Assembly (NCBI GenBank): GCA_034509495.1
Contig: CM067503.1
Coordinates: 21,017,161 to 21,081,160, forward strand
From: Acestrorhynchus altus
Taxonomy: Eukaryota; Chordata; Actinopteri; Characiformes; Acestrorhynchidae
Direction: 5' to 3'
Length of the DNA: 64,000 nucleotides
The notes under the pieces were generated by a model. That model saw only the letters and a list, made by a program, of their open reading frames with translations, did no database searches and was not told where the DNA came from. Each line of letters starts with the position of its first letter. Positions within the stretch are counted from its first letter, which is position 1. Shown here in pieces: positions 1 through 64,000 of the stretch. The position numbers and the translations under genes are program-made.

Positions 1-730
1 CTTAATGGGATGTTGGTCTGGACTTTGTCCCTTTCTGCCAACACCATATTTCACGGTGGGGATGGTGTGTTCAGGGTGATGTGCACCATTAGTTTTCTGT
101 CACACATAGCGTTTTGCATTGAGGCCAAAAGTTCAACTTTGGCCTTGTGACCAGAGCATCTTCTTCCACGTTTGCTGTGCCTCCTACACGCCTTGTGGCA
201 AACTGCAAATGCTACTTCTTATGAATTCATTTAAAATATGTGTTTGTTCCTGCCTTGTGGAGTACACAACTAACAGCTGTCCTGTTGACAGATTCTTCCA
301 CCTGAGCTATGAATCTGGTGAGCATGGTCCTCGTGGCTGCTTCCCTAGTTAGTGCTCTCATTGCCTGACTTGAAAGTTGAGGTAGATGGCAGATGGTAGG
401 TTTACAGTTGTGCCACTTCCATTTTCAGATGACGGATTGAACAGGGCTCTGTGAGAAGTTCAGATCTTGATATTTTTTTTTTTTATATTGAACCCTGCTT
501 TACACTTCTCCACATCATCCCTAACCTCTCTGGTGTGTTCCTTGGTTTTCATGACGCTGTTTGATCACAAATGTTATCTAACAAACCTCTGAAGGCTTCA
601 CAGAACAGCTGTACTTGTAATACATTTTTATTCACAAACGCTTGCTACTTTGTGTTGCTTCATCACATAAAATCCCGATAAAATACATTTAAGCCTGTTG
701 TTGTAACATGAAGAAATTTGGAAATGTGTG
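1..730 (-). pseudogene. Tc1-like transposase pseudogene, cut by the window edge
   Basis: On the minus strand a transposase start MKTKEHTREVRDDVEKC lies near 552-500. Frame fragments follow through the helix-turn-helix and linker regions, and then CRRHSKRG and VELLASMQNA near 190-110 correspond to the linker and the SDxTKVELFG region of fish Tc1 transposases. Stops and frameshifts interrupt it, and the catalytic aspartate region is degraded. The 3' part would lie left of position 1. It is a dead mobile-element relic in the 3' flank of slco5a1. Confidence 0.6.
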
Positions 731-1316
731 ATGTGTTATTGTGAACTCTTTGCCTGTTTGCCTTGTCCAGCTATAGAATTAGGCCCTAAAGGTCTAGTAA
801 ACACAGACAACAAAGCAAACAAAGACAGAAATACAGTTTTTCCTCTTTTTTAATGACAAATATCAAGTATTCAAGGTATTTGTAAACAAAAGCGTTCACA
901 AATTATGTTTTCACTTATGTTCCTGAGGAACATAGAGCAGGAGATTGACCTTTCTGATACAGCATGTCTTTTTATTTCAATAAATACGCATTGATGATGA
1001 TACAAATAAGGAAAACACGAAGGTAAAAGATTGACCTGAAAAGACCCACATGAGCAAATAAAGACATCTACCAATTTGGCCACCAATTTGGCCTCAGACC
1101 AGCGGCAAAAGCTGATGTCCAGCCACACTGAGACAGAGATAAGTATGAATACCAGCTGGAGGGCACCTCGGCCGAGAGCCAGGAACCTCCACTTTCTTAA
1201 GTCACAACAGGCAAACAAATAGTGCAAGCACAGTGACCCTGAAAACCACTGATCACTTTCACATCTGCCCCTGCTCACACAAGCAGCAGTGTGCTCAGAT
1301 GACATTAAATGTAATG

Positions 1317-1354
<38 letters not shown>
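1317..1354. repeat. (TAA)n microsatellite
   Basis: Uninterrupted trinucleotide repeat, about 12-13 units. Confidence 0.95.
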
Positions 1355-1356
<2 letters not shown>

Positions 1357-2242
1357 ATGTAACTATTTTTGTAAGGTCCTTTTGGTGGCACTCATGAGGA
1401 ACCCAAAAAATTCAGCCAGGTCAAATGTTCCTTATGCCACTACCCCCAGCTCCACCCAACCACCCCCAAAACTCAGTTCAAAAGAAACCCCACATTAATT
1501 AAAGCCAACACATCATGTGTACTGTAGGTACTTTAGGTAATTCAGGCACAGAAAACAATATACTGTTTGTTTTCTCACTTTGTCCACACATTTTGTGGGT
1601 TTTCTACATTTTATATTGGGTTAGTATAAATAGTTCTAGCTACTCGTAGTCCTCCTTGATACAGTTACAGCTACAAATAGGAACAAGCAACGAGGTCAGA
1701 TAGTACTGTTTCCAGTGCCTTAAAGAGATTTCCTGCCAATTGTTTGTTCTCCACTTCTGACAATGTAATCAATGTTATTCAGGGTGGTTTGGTGTAAAAT
1801 TCGCAGTTCTAGAGAAACACGAGTTCAGGATAACAGGTCACTGAACACAGTTTACTGAGAAATGTTCATAGTGGTGGTGAATGGAACCAATCAAATTAAC
1901 AGATTCAATCTTCTAACAGATCACTTCCAGAAAGTTCTTACATAAAGTTATTAGAGGTTTTGAGAGACATATTTGGCCTTAAACACATTTTTTTTTATTA
2001 CACATTCATAGTGGATAGATAAATGAGTTTATAAGACATTTGTAATGGATTCTGTGGCTTAGGAATGTATAATCAATTATAAATAAGCAATTATTTTCAC
2101 ATGTCTTGTAAAGAAGGACTACAGGAGTCATAAAGTGTATTATAATGATACAGTGTATAACAACATGATTGAGTATTATTCCAGGTCATTACAATTTTTG
2201 AAACCTGACATTCTTAAATCACATTCTTGCTTTATAAAGCTG

Positions 2243-2244
<2 letters not shown>

Positions 2245-2293
<49 letters not shown>
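2245..2293. repeat. (TA)n microsatellite
   Basis: About 24 pure AT dinucleotides. Confidence 0.95.
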
Positions 2294-2297
<4 letters not shown>

Positions 2298-2410
2298 CTC
2301 ATCAGAAATCATACAGGCTCACATTGAGCATAATGGATGATAAATATGTGTCTAATATAACTACAGCACATTTCTTTTTTAGATTCATGATACTTTTACC
2401 ATCAACATTA

Positions 2411-2765
2411 TATACTCTTTATATCCCAATGTTTGTGGACACCCCAATCAGCTACTTTAAGTTGCACCCATTGCTGACACAGCTGTGAAAATGCACACAC
2501 AGCTGGTCTAGTTTCTGTAGTGAAGCATTGCCAATAGAATAGGACTCTCTGGAGCAGATGAGCATGAACCTGTTGGCACCATGGCTAATGTCAGGAATGG
2601 GCTAGAAGGGTATAAAGCCTCCAGCATTGAGCAGTAGAGCAGTGGCACAGAGTTCTCTGGAATTATGGTGCTCAAATACATTTGAAATGAGTTGGGGATG
2701 AGGTGGAGACCTCCTGACCACACCAACACTCTACTCAGTACATCAATCAAATGCAATCAAATCCC
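2411..2765 (-). mobile_element. MITE-like repeat family A, copy 1
   Basis: Shares long stretches with copies at 6748, 8835, 19167, 29008, 40290 and 45935. Its right half holds the motifs TGGAGCAGATGAGCATG and GGCTAGAAGGGTATAAAGCC, and its left end reads TTTGTGGACACCCC. The consensus end (ACACTATATGG / TATAGTGT) marks a non-autonomous DNA transposon. No coding content is evident. Confidence 0.7.
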
Positions 2766-4107
2766 AAAGCAGGATAAACTCTTCTTAATCCCATTGCTTT
2801 CAGAAGAGTAGATTCAATGGTGGTTTTGGAGAGTGAATGCAGTGTCTATATTTATGTGCAGTCCTTGTGGTCACCACCAGTGTAAGAAAGTGTAGAAAGT
2901 TTTTCTACAATAAACGGGTTCACACCAAACCCCACACTGAATTACTTTGTTTACATCTCAGCGGTTATACAGAAAATGTGGAGTAAAAGAACGGAATTCC
3001 CCTTGAACATTGTAGCTCATATACTAATAGTAGAACCATAAACTATGTCTTCTCAGAACAGAAAAAAATGATTGTACATGTGTACATTGGTATATCAGTG
3101 AAATATCTTTTATTACGTGTTCCAAACGACCAAATTATAATCAATTCATATTTTTAGCATTGTAGAAGAGCATATGTATTAACATAGGGATTAGAAAAGG
3201 ACTAAAGTCATCGTGTGCCTGCATTGTATTTGGATGGGTCTTGTTACTTGCATGCTGTGCTACCCATCCGAAATGCCTAATGAGCTACACTACATCATGC
3301 AAAATGATGCAGCATCAGAGGATACAGGTTTAGTATTCTTCATAGGCATCCGTTATAATAAATGTTGGCTCAGTATAGAGGCATTTTATCTAAATGGCAA
3401 TTTGCCTTCTTACAATGCTCAGAGATATGGGTGACTTCTAATTGCCAATGAATGTTTAAGGAGAGAACCCCAGTCCGTTTAATAGGCCAAACATCTTGCA
3501 GAGAAGTAATGTTGCAGCAGCAGAGGCACATGCTCCTGATATTTTTCCTGATACAGCTATTAAATTTTGAAATTTAGCATAGAAATCCTGCTGCCAGTTT
3601 AGGTAATGCTATTGCTAAAGCATTGAGGTGTTGCTCAGGCGGATTACCAGCTACAGGAAGGGTAATGAACAACGGTCAGGGCTGTTGGGACTAAACCATG
3701 CTCCTTCAGGTCATTACACTTCTAAAGCAGAGAAGGTCCGCCCATGCTGACCGGGACATGCCAGCATTTCATTCAGCAGCGCATTGCACCAAGGTCAAGG
3801 GTCATTATCCTGATTTTTTTTTTTTGGCTTTGTTTTATTCATTTCCCTGCTTGGATTTACAACACTTGTGATCAAGTCCCAAAACTGAAATCCACCACTG
3901 ACCACTATGGGGTTGATGATGGTAACGAGGAATGGTGTTTTTGCTGTCCACATGGTCCTGCTCCGTGGGCATGGGCAGCCTTAGGCACTGAAAATCAGAA
4001 AGGGGCACCGGTGCAGGAAAAGTCCAGACAGAGGGGAAAAAGGTCCCCTCAGCTTCTGATAGTGCCCCAAATGACCCAGTGGAGGTGACTGGAACACACA
4101 GAGACTC
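2766..4107. other. 3' flank, no gene seen
   Basis: AT-rich sequence without recognised repeats or coding signal. The open frame at 3744-4088 runs through a T-tract and overlaps the inferred transcript end; I see no homology in it. Confidence 0.45.
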
Positions 4108-4113
4108 TTTATT
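4108..4113 (-). terminator. candidate polyadenylation signal AATAAA
   Basis: Minus-strand AATAAA, about 550 nt after the slco5a1 stop codon. It is the nearest canonical hexamer downstream of the gene. An alternative lies at 3839-3834. Cleavage site and usage cannot be seen from sequence. Confidence 0.45.
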
Positions 4114-4663
4114 TTCACATTAGTGACATTAGGAGGGACAGTAAGAGAGAGATGTCTATTTCTTGATTGAAATACTGAATACTGATTGGCTGAAGAGAAA
4201 GATAGCAAGAAAGTGATACACAGAGGGGCATAGTGGCAAATCTTGCATAGTACAGGTTTCCCAGTTGTGCTTGTGGTGCATTTTTGATAGTCAACTTGAT
4301 ATCCAAGACATAATACAGAAGAGAAACAATAAGACCCCCCCAACCCCATTTAGCACCATGTTATTTCTTATACAATTTACAAGTCAGTGTATCTCAGTTA
4401 ACATTTTTTATGCGCTGATGTTACCTTAAAAAAAATGTAACAAAAACAGATGTAGCCAGGCGCCTTGGAAAAAGCTGCGATTTGAGCGGAGGGCTGAGGT
4501 TGTCCAGTGCATGGAAAAGGGACACGGAACAGGAAGGCACATGGAGTCGGGGCAGGGGTGAGGCTATATCAATACTTGCCCCCTGAGAATTGCAATAAAA
4601 ACCCCTTACTTACCTCAGCCCACTTAATAATCCCTGGCCTGGCCCCCTTTGCAATGCCAACCT
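4108..4663 (-). other. slco5a1: slco5a1 3' UTR, inferred, to first poly(A) signal
   Basis: Sequence after the stop codon has no further frame related to the transporter. Read on the minus strand, the first good AATAAA is at 4113-4108, about 550 nt past the stop. A second AATAAA is at 3839-3834. The end of the transcript is inferred from these hexamers only. Confidence 0.45.
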
Positions 4664-60254
<55,591 letters not shown>

Positions 60255-60334
60255 TTTACCTGAACTTGGGGATGGAACTGAATTCCGTACCTAATGCTCC
60301 AGGCAAGAACAACAAAGAGGCTTGCCGTGCAGCT
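60255..60334 (-). other. slco5a1: slco5a1 5' UTR part of first coding exon (inferred)
   Basis: Upstream of the ATG, on the minus strand, a plausible acceptor GTGTGTCTCTGTTGTCAG ends at 60335. Together with a strong donor at 61103 this suggests an 80-nt leader stretch spliced to a non-coding first exon. No in-frame ATG occurs in the 80 nt. The acceptor choice is inference; another AG lies closer to the ATG (TTCAG at about 60260). Confidence 0.45.
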
Positions 60335-60874
60335 CTGACAACAGAGACACACCGCTATGAATGACTAAAGCATAGATCATGATCCACATGCCTAGTTATG
60401 GGCACATCCACACATACCAGTATTTACCATGATTCTGCAAAGTGGGCACAAAAAGATCCATGAACGACTGGCTCACTGACCTCTGGAGCAGGTTTCTAGA
60501 TTTATGGTTTACTTCATATTAGACTTAGATCTTAAAGGCAGCATTCAGGCAGCAAGCAGGCATTGGTGAAGAATGAAGCCTAAGTGGAAGTTCTCAACCA
60601 TCAAGCTGGAATGGGCTTCTGGTGATGTTTTATTCAAAGGCTCCTTTCCTGGTCACCATGTGGGGTCGTTACCCTTGATTTTGGGGAACGGCTGCTCAGT
60701 ATCCTGGATCAGGACAGGAGAACAGAGGAACAAATGATTAGTCACACTGTCATCAACAATCTCAACTGTGCATCAAACTACAACTACTGCAACCATGCCT
60801 GTGCAGAGCAGACTGGTGCTGAGGAGACAAAGAAGTGACCAGTGTGGACTGATCATCTAAGACCCTGAGAGAAT

Positions 60875-60922
60875 CACTCACTCACTCACTCACTCACACA
60901 CACACACACACACACACACACG
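60875..60922. repeat. (ACTC)n(CA)n tract
   Basis: Six ACTC units, then about 11 CA units ending in CGCG. Confidence 0.9.
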
Positions 60923-61103
60923 CGTTTGTGATCCAGTGAAAAAGAATTAAGAAGCCCACACAAAAGGTGGTCTTAGGTTTTGTTGGACAAAGGCTGACAG
61001 CGCAAAGCCACGAGTCACGACTGAACTCACACTCCAGCACTAACACACACACAGCCGCTCCGCACAGCAGAGAGCGCGGGTGGCAGAGGAGGAGCATACT
61101 CAC

Positions 61104-61200
61104 ACAGGGAAGGGAGGTAGATGTTGTTGTCCCCAACACGGTCACTCACTGACTGAATGAGACTGCGGATTTGATGGAGGGGGCTGACGGAGCGAAGGCA
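61104..61200 (-). other. slco5a1: candidate non-coding first exon of slco5a1
   Basis: On the minus strand a strong donor CTGT/GTGAGTAT occurs with GT at 61103-61102. It sits just downstream of a ZNF143-type promoter element and inside the only CpG-rich patch of the region. The exon start is unknown; about 61200 is a guess set by the promoter element. The intron to 60335 would be about 770 bp. Confidence 0.4.
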
Positions 61201-61204
61201 GCGC

Positions 61205-61224
61205 TGCATTCTGGGATTTGTAGT
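61205..61224 (-). promoter_or_regulatory. ZNF143/Staf (SBS) promoter element
   Basis: The minus strand reads ACTACAAATCCCAGAATGCA, an essentially perfect match to the long ACTACAnnTCCCAGAATGC element bound by ZNF143 (with THAP11), a hallmark of vertebrate TATA-less promoters. It lies about 100 bp upstream of the inferred first-exon donor and about 950 bp upstream of the start codon, in the orientation of slco5a1. Such a 20-base match by chance in 64 kb is very unlikely, though dispersal of the motif by repeats cannot be excluded. Confidence 0.75.
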
Positions 61225-61309
61225 TTGTTTGGGGTTTATGTTTGTTGCCCGAAACTTGTAGCATGAGATGAATAAACAAAACAGAAACATGCTTCTAAAT
61301 GATCTAGAA

Positions 61310-61311
<2 letters not shown>

Positions 61312-61370
<59 letters not shown>
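61312..61370. repeat. (GT)n microsatellite upstream of the promoter
   Basis: About 29 GT units, starting 88 bp beyond the ZNF143-type element. Confidence 0.95.
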
Positions 61371-61371
<1 letters not shown>

Positions 61372-61789
61372 ATTATCGGTTTAAAAAATACACAAAAGTG
61401 ATTATTTACTCGTCAACCTTTTAGAAGTCCAGGCCAATTTTGTTTGATATTTTCATAATTTGATATTTTTATTTCTTTATTTATTTTTATTATTATTTTT
61501 ATTTGTATTACTTGATTAGTTTTAATTTATTATAGTTAATCTAGGCTACTCAATTTTGTAAATATCAACAGAATTTATTTATCTATGAATTTGACCATAT
61601 TTTGAATACAAAATGTTTTTTCTTTATCTTTTAAGGACTAAAACACACTTTACATTTCAGAAATTCAGTTGGAAATTGATTATCCAGTGTGTTTTTGAGC
61701 TGAACATGGAAGAATGTTTATGTTTTCTTTTTATTATAATGATTAGATTGACAAGATATTTACAAAAATATGTAATATTATGTTTGTTA

Positions 61790-62035
61790 TTTATGTATGT
61801 ATCAGTATTATCCCTTCTTCGGACATTTATTCAGAATTTTATAAATTTGCAAACAGCCCCTCAGCTCTTGTTTTCTAATATCTTGGTCCGTTACATCACT
61901 AGCCCCTCCCCCTCTCACTGATCAGTCAGAGTCTGCATGCAGGTTGAGCATATAGATGTAGAAAGAGCAGTAAACATGCACTGGAAGCTCCTTTGGTATT
62001 TAAACTGGGATTCAATTCAGTTTCTAAACAAGGGA
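61790..62035 (+). repeat. interspersed repeat, family F copy 2
   Basis: Same block order as 22150-22450 (ATCAGTATTATCCCTTCT, GCAAACAGCCCCTC, CAGAGTCTGCATGCAGGTTG, AGAGCAGTAAACATG). Confidence 0.7.
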
Positions 62036-62869
62036 ATTTGAGCTGTATTCTGAGCAGGACTATTCACTGATAGTTCATCACTCAATGATGAGACCGCCAC
62101 TCTTAGATAGGGTATGTCTTGTAGATTGATGCGATATGTATGGAAAACAAAGTGCGGACCTCAGACTTTAAGAGGTACAGTTACGCCATATTTTAATACG
62201 CGGCTTTGGTCTTAGACATCAATCATTCTATGATCATCTGAGAAACTGAGACTAAAGCCATTTCTGATTACATTGAACATTACAGGCTTCGGAGTGGTTT
62301 GAATATCTGGAAAACCGCAGGAGAAATGTTCTTCTGAAAAAGTGTCAGAAAAAGAACAGATGGAAATATGGATGGAAATTAATGCAAAATCATAAAACTG
62401 TCATGTTAAATACATGATTTGATTTGTAAAGAACAGTCCCCATTTTTGTTTATGAAAAGATCTACAGTTGCTCTTTCAATGTATTTCAGATCTTCTTTTT
62501 TTAATGATTCATTTTAGGTCATATGTGTGTTTTTTGGAATTTGATTGAATCTGACCAGTTATGATGCCTTTGTGAATTTCTGGATTTGTCCTGCTGCTAT
62601 TACCATTAACATCAACAGCATTACCATTAATGCTGTTTTCTGTGGCATATAAGCAGGGTTTTTTTATTTTATTTCTAACTTTTAGTACATGGTTTGATTT
62701 CAGATCAAGCATGTTGCAGTACAGAACCCAAACAACATTGTAGATCTATACTCCAAAACCCAGAGGCTGTTGTATGATTCATATTTTACTACCATCAGTC
62801 TTGGACATTTCTTGTCATGTCGTATTGAATCTGCAGTTATTCTACTTCTTACTATTTGATGTCAGAGGA

Positions 62870-63430
62870 AGGCTATTAACATCTTTTGTGACCAAACACC
62901 CCTGCCATCTGGAAAGAAGTACAGGAACATCAGAACCAGAACCACCCGATTCAAGAACCGTCTCTTCCCACATGCTGTTAAATGGGTCACATGCCTTTCA
63001 GATTACAACCTGAATCCTCACATACACATTGCTACTGATCCTCCCAGTGCATTCGTCATATCTACACTAGGTCCAGTAGCCCAGTGACTGTACTAGTTCA
63101 CCTTGTTCTTTAACAAGATCTCCCTCTGCTCTACTTTGTTTGCTTGGTACTGTACTCTCTATCTGAACACTAGGCTGCTACATTCATTACTTGCACTGTA
63201 TACTTATGACCTATGTAATTCTGTTTACAAACACAAGGCCTGGTCAACATTCTACACCTGAACATACTGTACTGAACATACTCCCATTACATACCCAACT
63301 CTATTTGCTAGACTACATATTCATTGCTTAGTTAGCACCTTACATTTGTTGTATTTATTGTCTATTGCACTACTGTCCTATGTCCTCATCCATTACAGCA
63401 CTGGAGTTTTAGTCTAATAGTGTTTTGTAG
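62870..63430 (+). pseudogene. LINE 3'-end fragment
   Basis: The frame near 62905-62990 reads PLPSGKKYRNIRTRTTRFKN then RLFPHAVKWVT. This is the conserved C-terminal end of several fish non-LTR retrotransposons (CR1/L2/Rex-like; clade not resolved). It is followed by about 430 bp of 3'-UTR-like sequence rich in short TACTG motifs. No reverse transcriptase core is present. Confidence 0.6.
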
Positions 63431-64000
63431 TACTGCACAAGCCTGTATTATTATATTATATTACATTTGTTATAGTGGCAATACAGTTGGATTGAATTGC
63501 ACTGTGTATTGCACTCTTTCTTTTTACAGGTTTATTAAAGGGTGAAGAATCACTGCAATGTCCAGTGGAATAATGCTGGTCCCTGTGATTACCTTTATCC
63601 GAAAGATCAATCACCTCTTATTTCAGTTCAAGGCAGAGAGGTCCAAATCAATATCAGACACAGAAGGGAAGATAGAAGTGTAAGTGATTGTTTGCAGGGT
63701 TGTTGTAGGGGGAAGTGCATCATTATTTGAAAGAGAATTCTCTGGTGAATGGAGCAAAATAGGCTTTCTTTTCTTTTTTGAGGAACATGAGGCCTCTGAA
63801 GGAGGGCTGTCAATCAGGAGAAATGCTGACAGTTTTATTGAAGGCTAAGAGAAGCCTTTAGGTGGATTTTAGTTTCAGTGAGTGTAGTTCTGTATTTCTG
63901 CAGGTACAAATATTGTATTTGTAAACTATATATATATATATATGGGAAATATTTCTAGATGGTTGAGATATAAACAATAAAAGTGTGAAAAAGTGTGGTT
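63431..64000. other. right edge, no gene seen
   Basis: AT-rich with a short (TA)n near 63928. Open frames at 63542 and 63628 have no recognisable motif. Confidence 0.4.

Larger units (their letters stand above)
731..2410. other. 3' flank, no gene seen
   Basis: AT-rich sequence with a (TAA)n and a (TA)n microsatellite. The only long open frame (871-1305, minus) has no recognisable motifs or codon signal. I see no RNA gene or promoter. Confidence 0.5.
61015..61226 (-). promoter_or_regulatory. CpG-enriched promoter region of slco5a1
   Basis: A short interval with many CpG dinucleotides (CCGCTCCGC, GAGCGCGGG, GACGGAGCG, GCAGCGCTG) in a window otherwise poor in CpG. No TATA box stands out. It coincides with the ZNF143-type element and a strong splice donor, so it is the best promoter candidate. 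Confidence 0.55.
61227..62869. other. upstream flank, no gene seen
   Basis: After a (GT)n tract the sequence is strongly AT-rich, with a family F copy at 61790-62035. No coding signal or second promoter was recognised. Confidence 0.5.

Overview
The window is vertebrate nuclear DNA, almost certainly from a ray-finned (teleost) fish. The coding evidence is a many-exon gene with GT-AG introns. The rest is dense in long (CA)n, (GA)n, (TA)n and (TAA)n microsatellites and in repeat families typical of fish: several decayed Tc1-like transposons, MITEs with TA or 8-bp target duplications, tRNA-derived SINEs, and a non-LTR retroelement with a restriction-enzyme-like endonuclease. No bacterial, phage or organelle features are present. 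The species cannot be named from the sequence alone.

Only one protein-coding gene is supported. It is the organic-anion-transporter-family gene slco5a1 (OATP5A1) on the minus strand, and all nine coding exons lie in the window: 60254-59300, 26173-26041, 25716-25502, 21563-21399, 13066-12868, 8515-8356, 7459-7218, 5915-5851 and 5121-4664. Every junction has GT and AG, and the phases join without a break to give 2592 coding bases (863 residues plus stop). The protein has a long serine-rich N-terminal tail, 12 predicted membrane segments, the OATP superfamily signature (DPRFVGNWWSGF), a polylysine loop and an extracellular Kazal-like cysteine domain. A probable non-coding first exon ends at a donor at 61103. 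Just upstream is a near-perfect ZNF143/SBS-type promoter element (61205-61224), which puts the promoter near 61.1-61.3 kb.

Layout: 1-730 truncated Tc1-like pseudogene; 730-4100 gene-free 3' flank; 4108-4663 3' UTR; 4664-26173 eight coding exons with introns full of repeats; 26174-59299 a 33-kb first coding intron with nested transposons, SINEs, MITEs, a 46-bp-arm palindrome and some low-repeat stretches that may be regulatory; 59300-61250 first coding exon, 5' UTR and promoter; 61250-64000 upstream flank with a (GT)n tract and a LINE 3' fragment.

The observations most worth a second look are a (UG)30 repeat directly against the polypyrimidine tract of exon 4, the only single internal exon that can be skipped in frame; the ZNF143-type element at the promoter; and a long near-loopless palindrome at 43.45-43.55 kb. 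I found no sign of a new multi-gene system.
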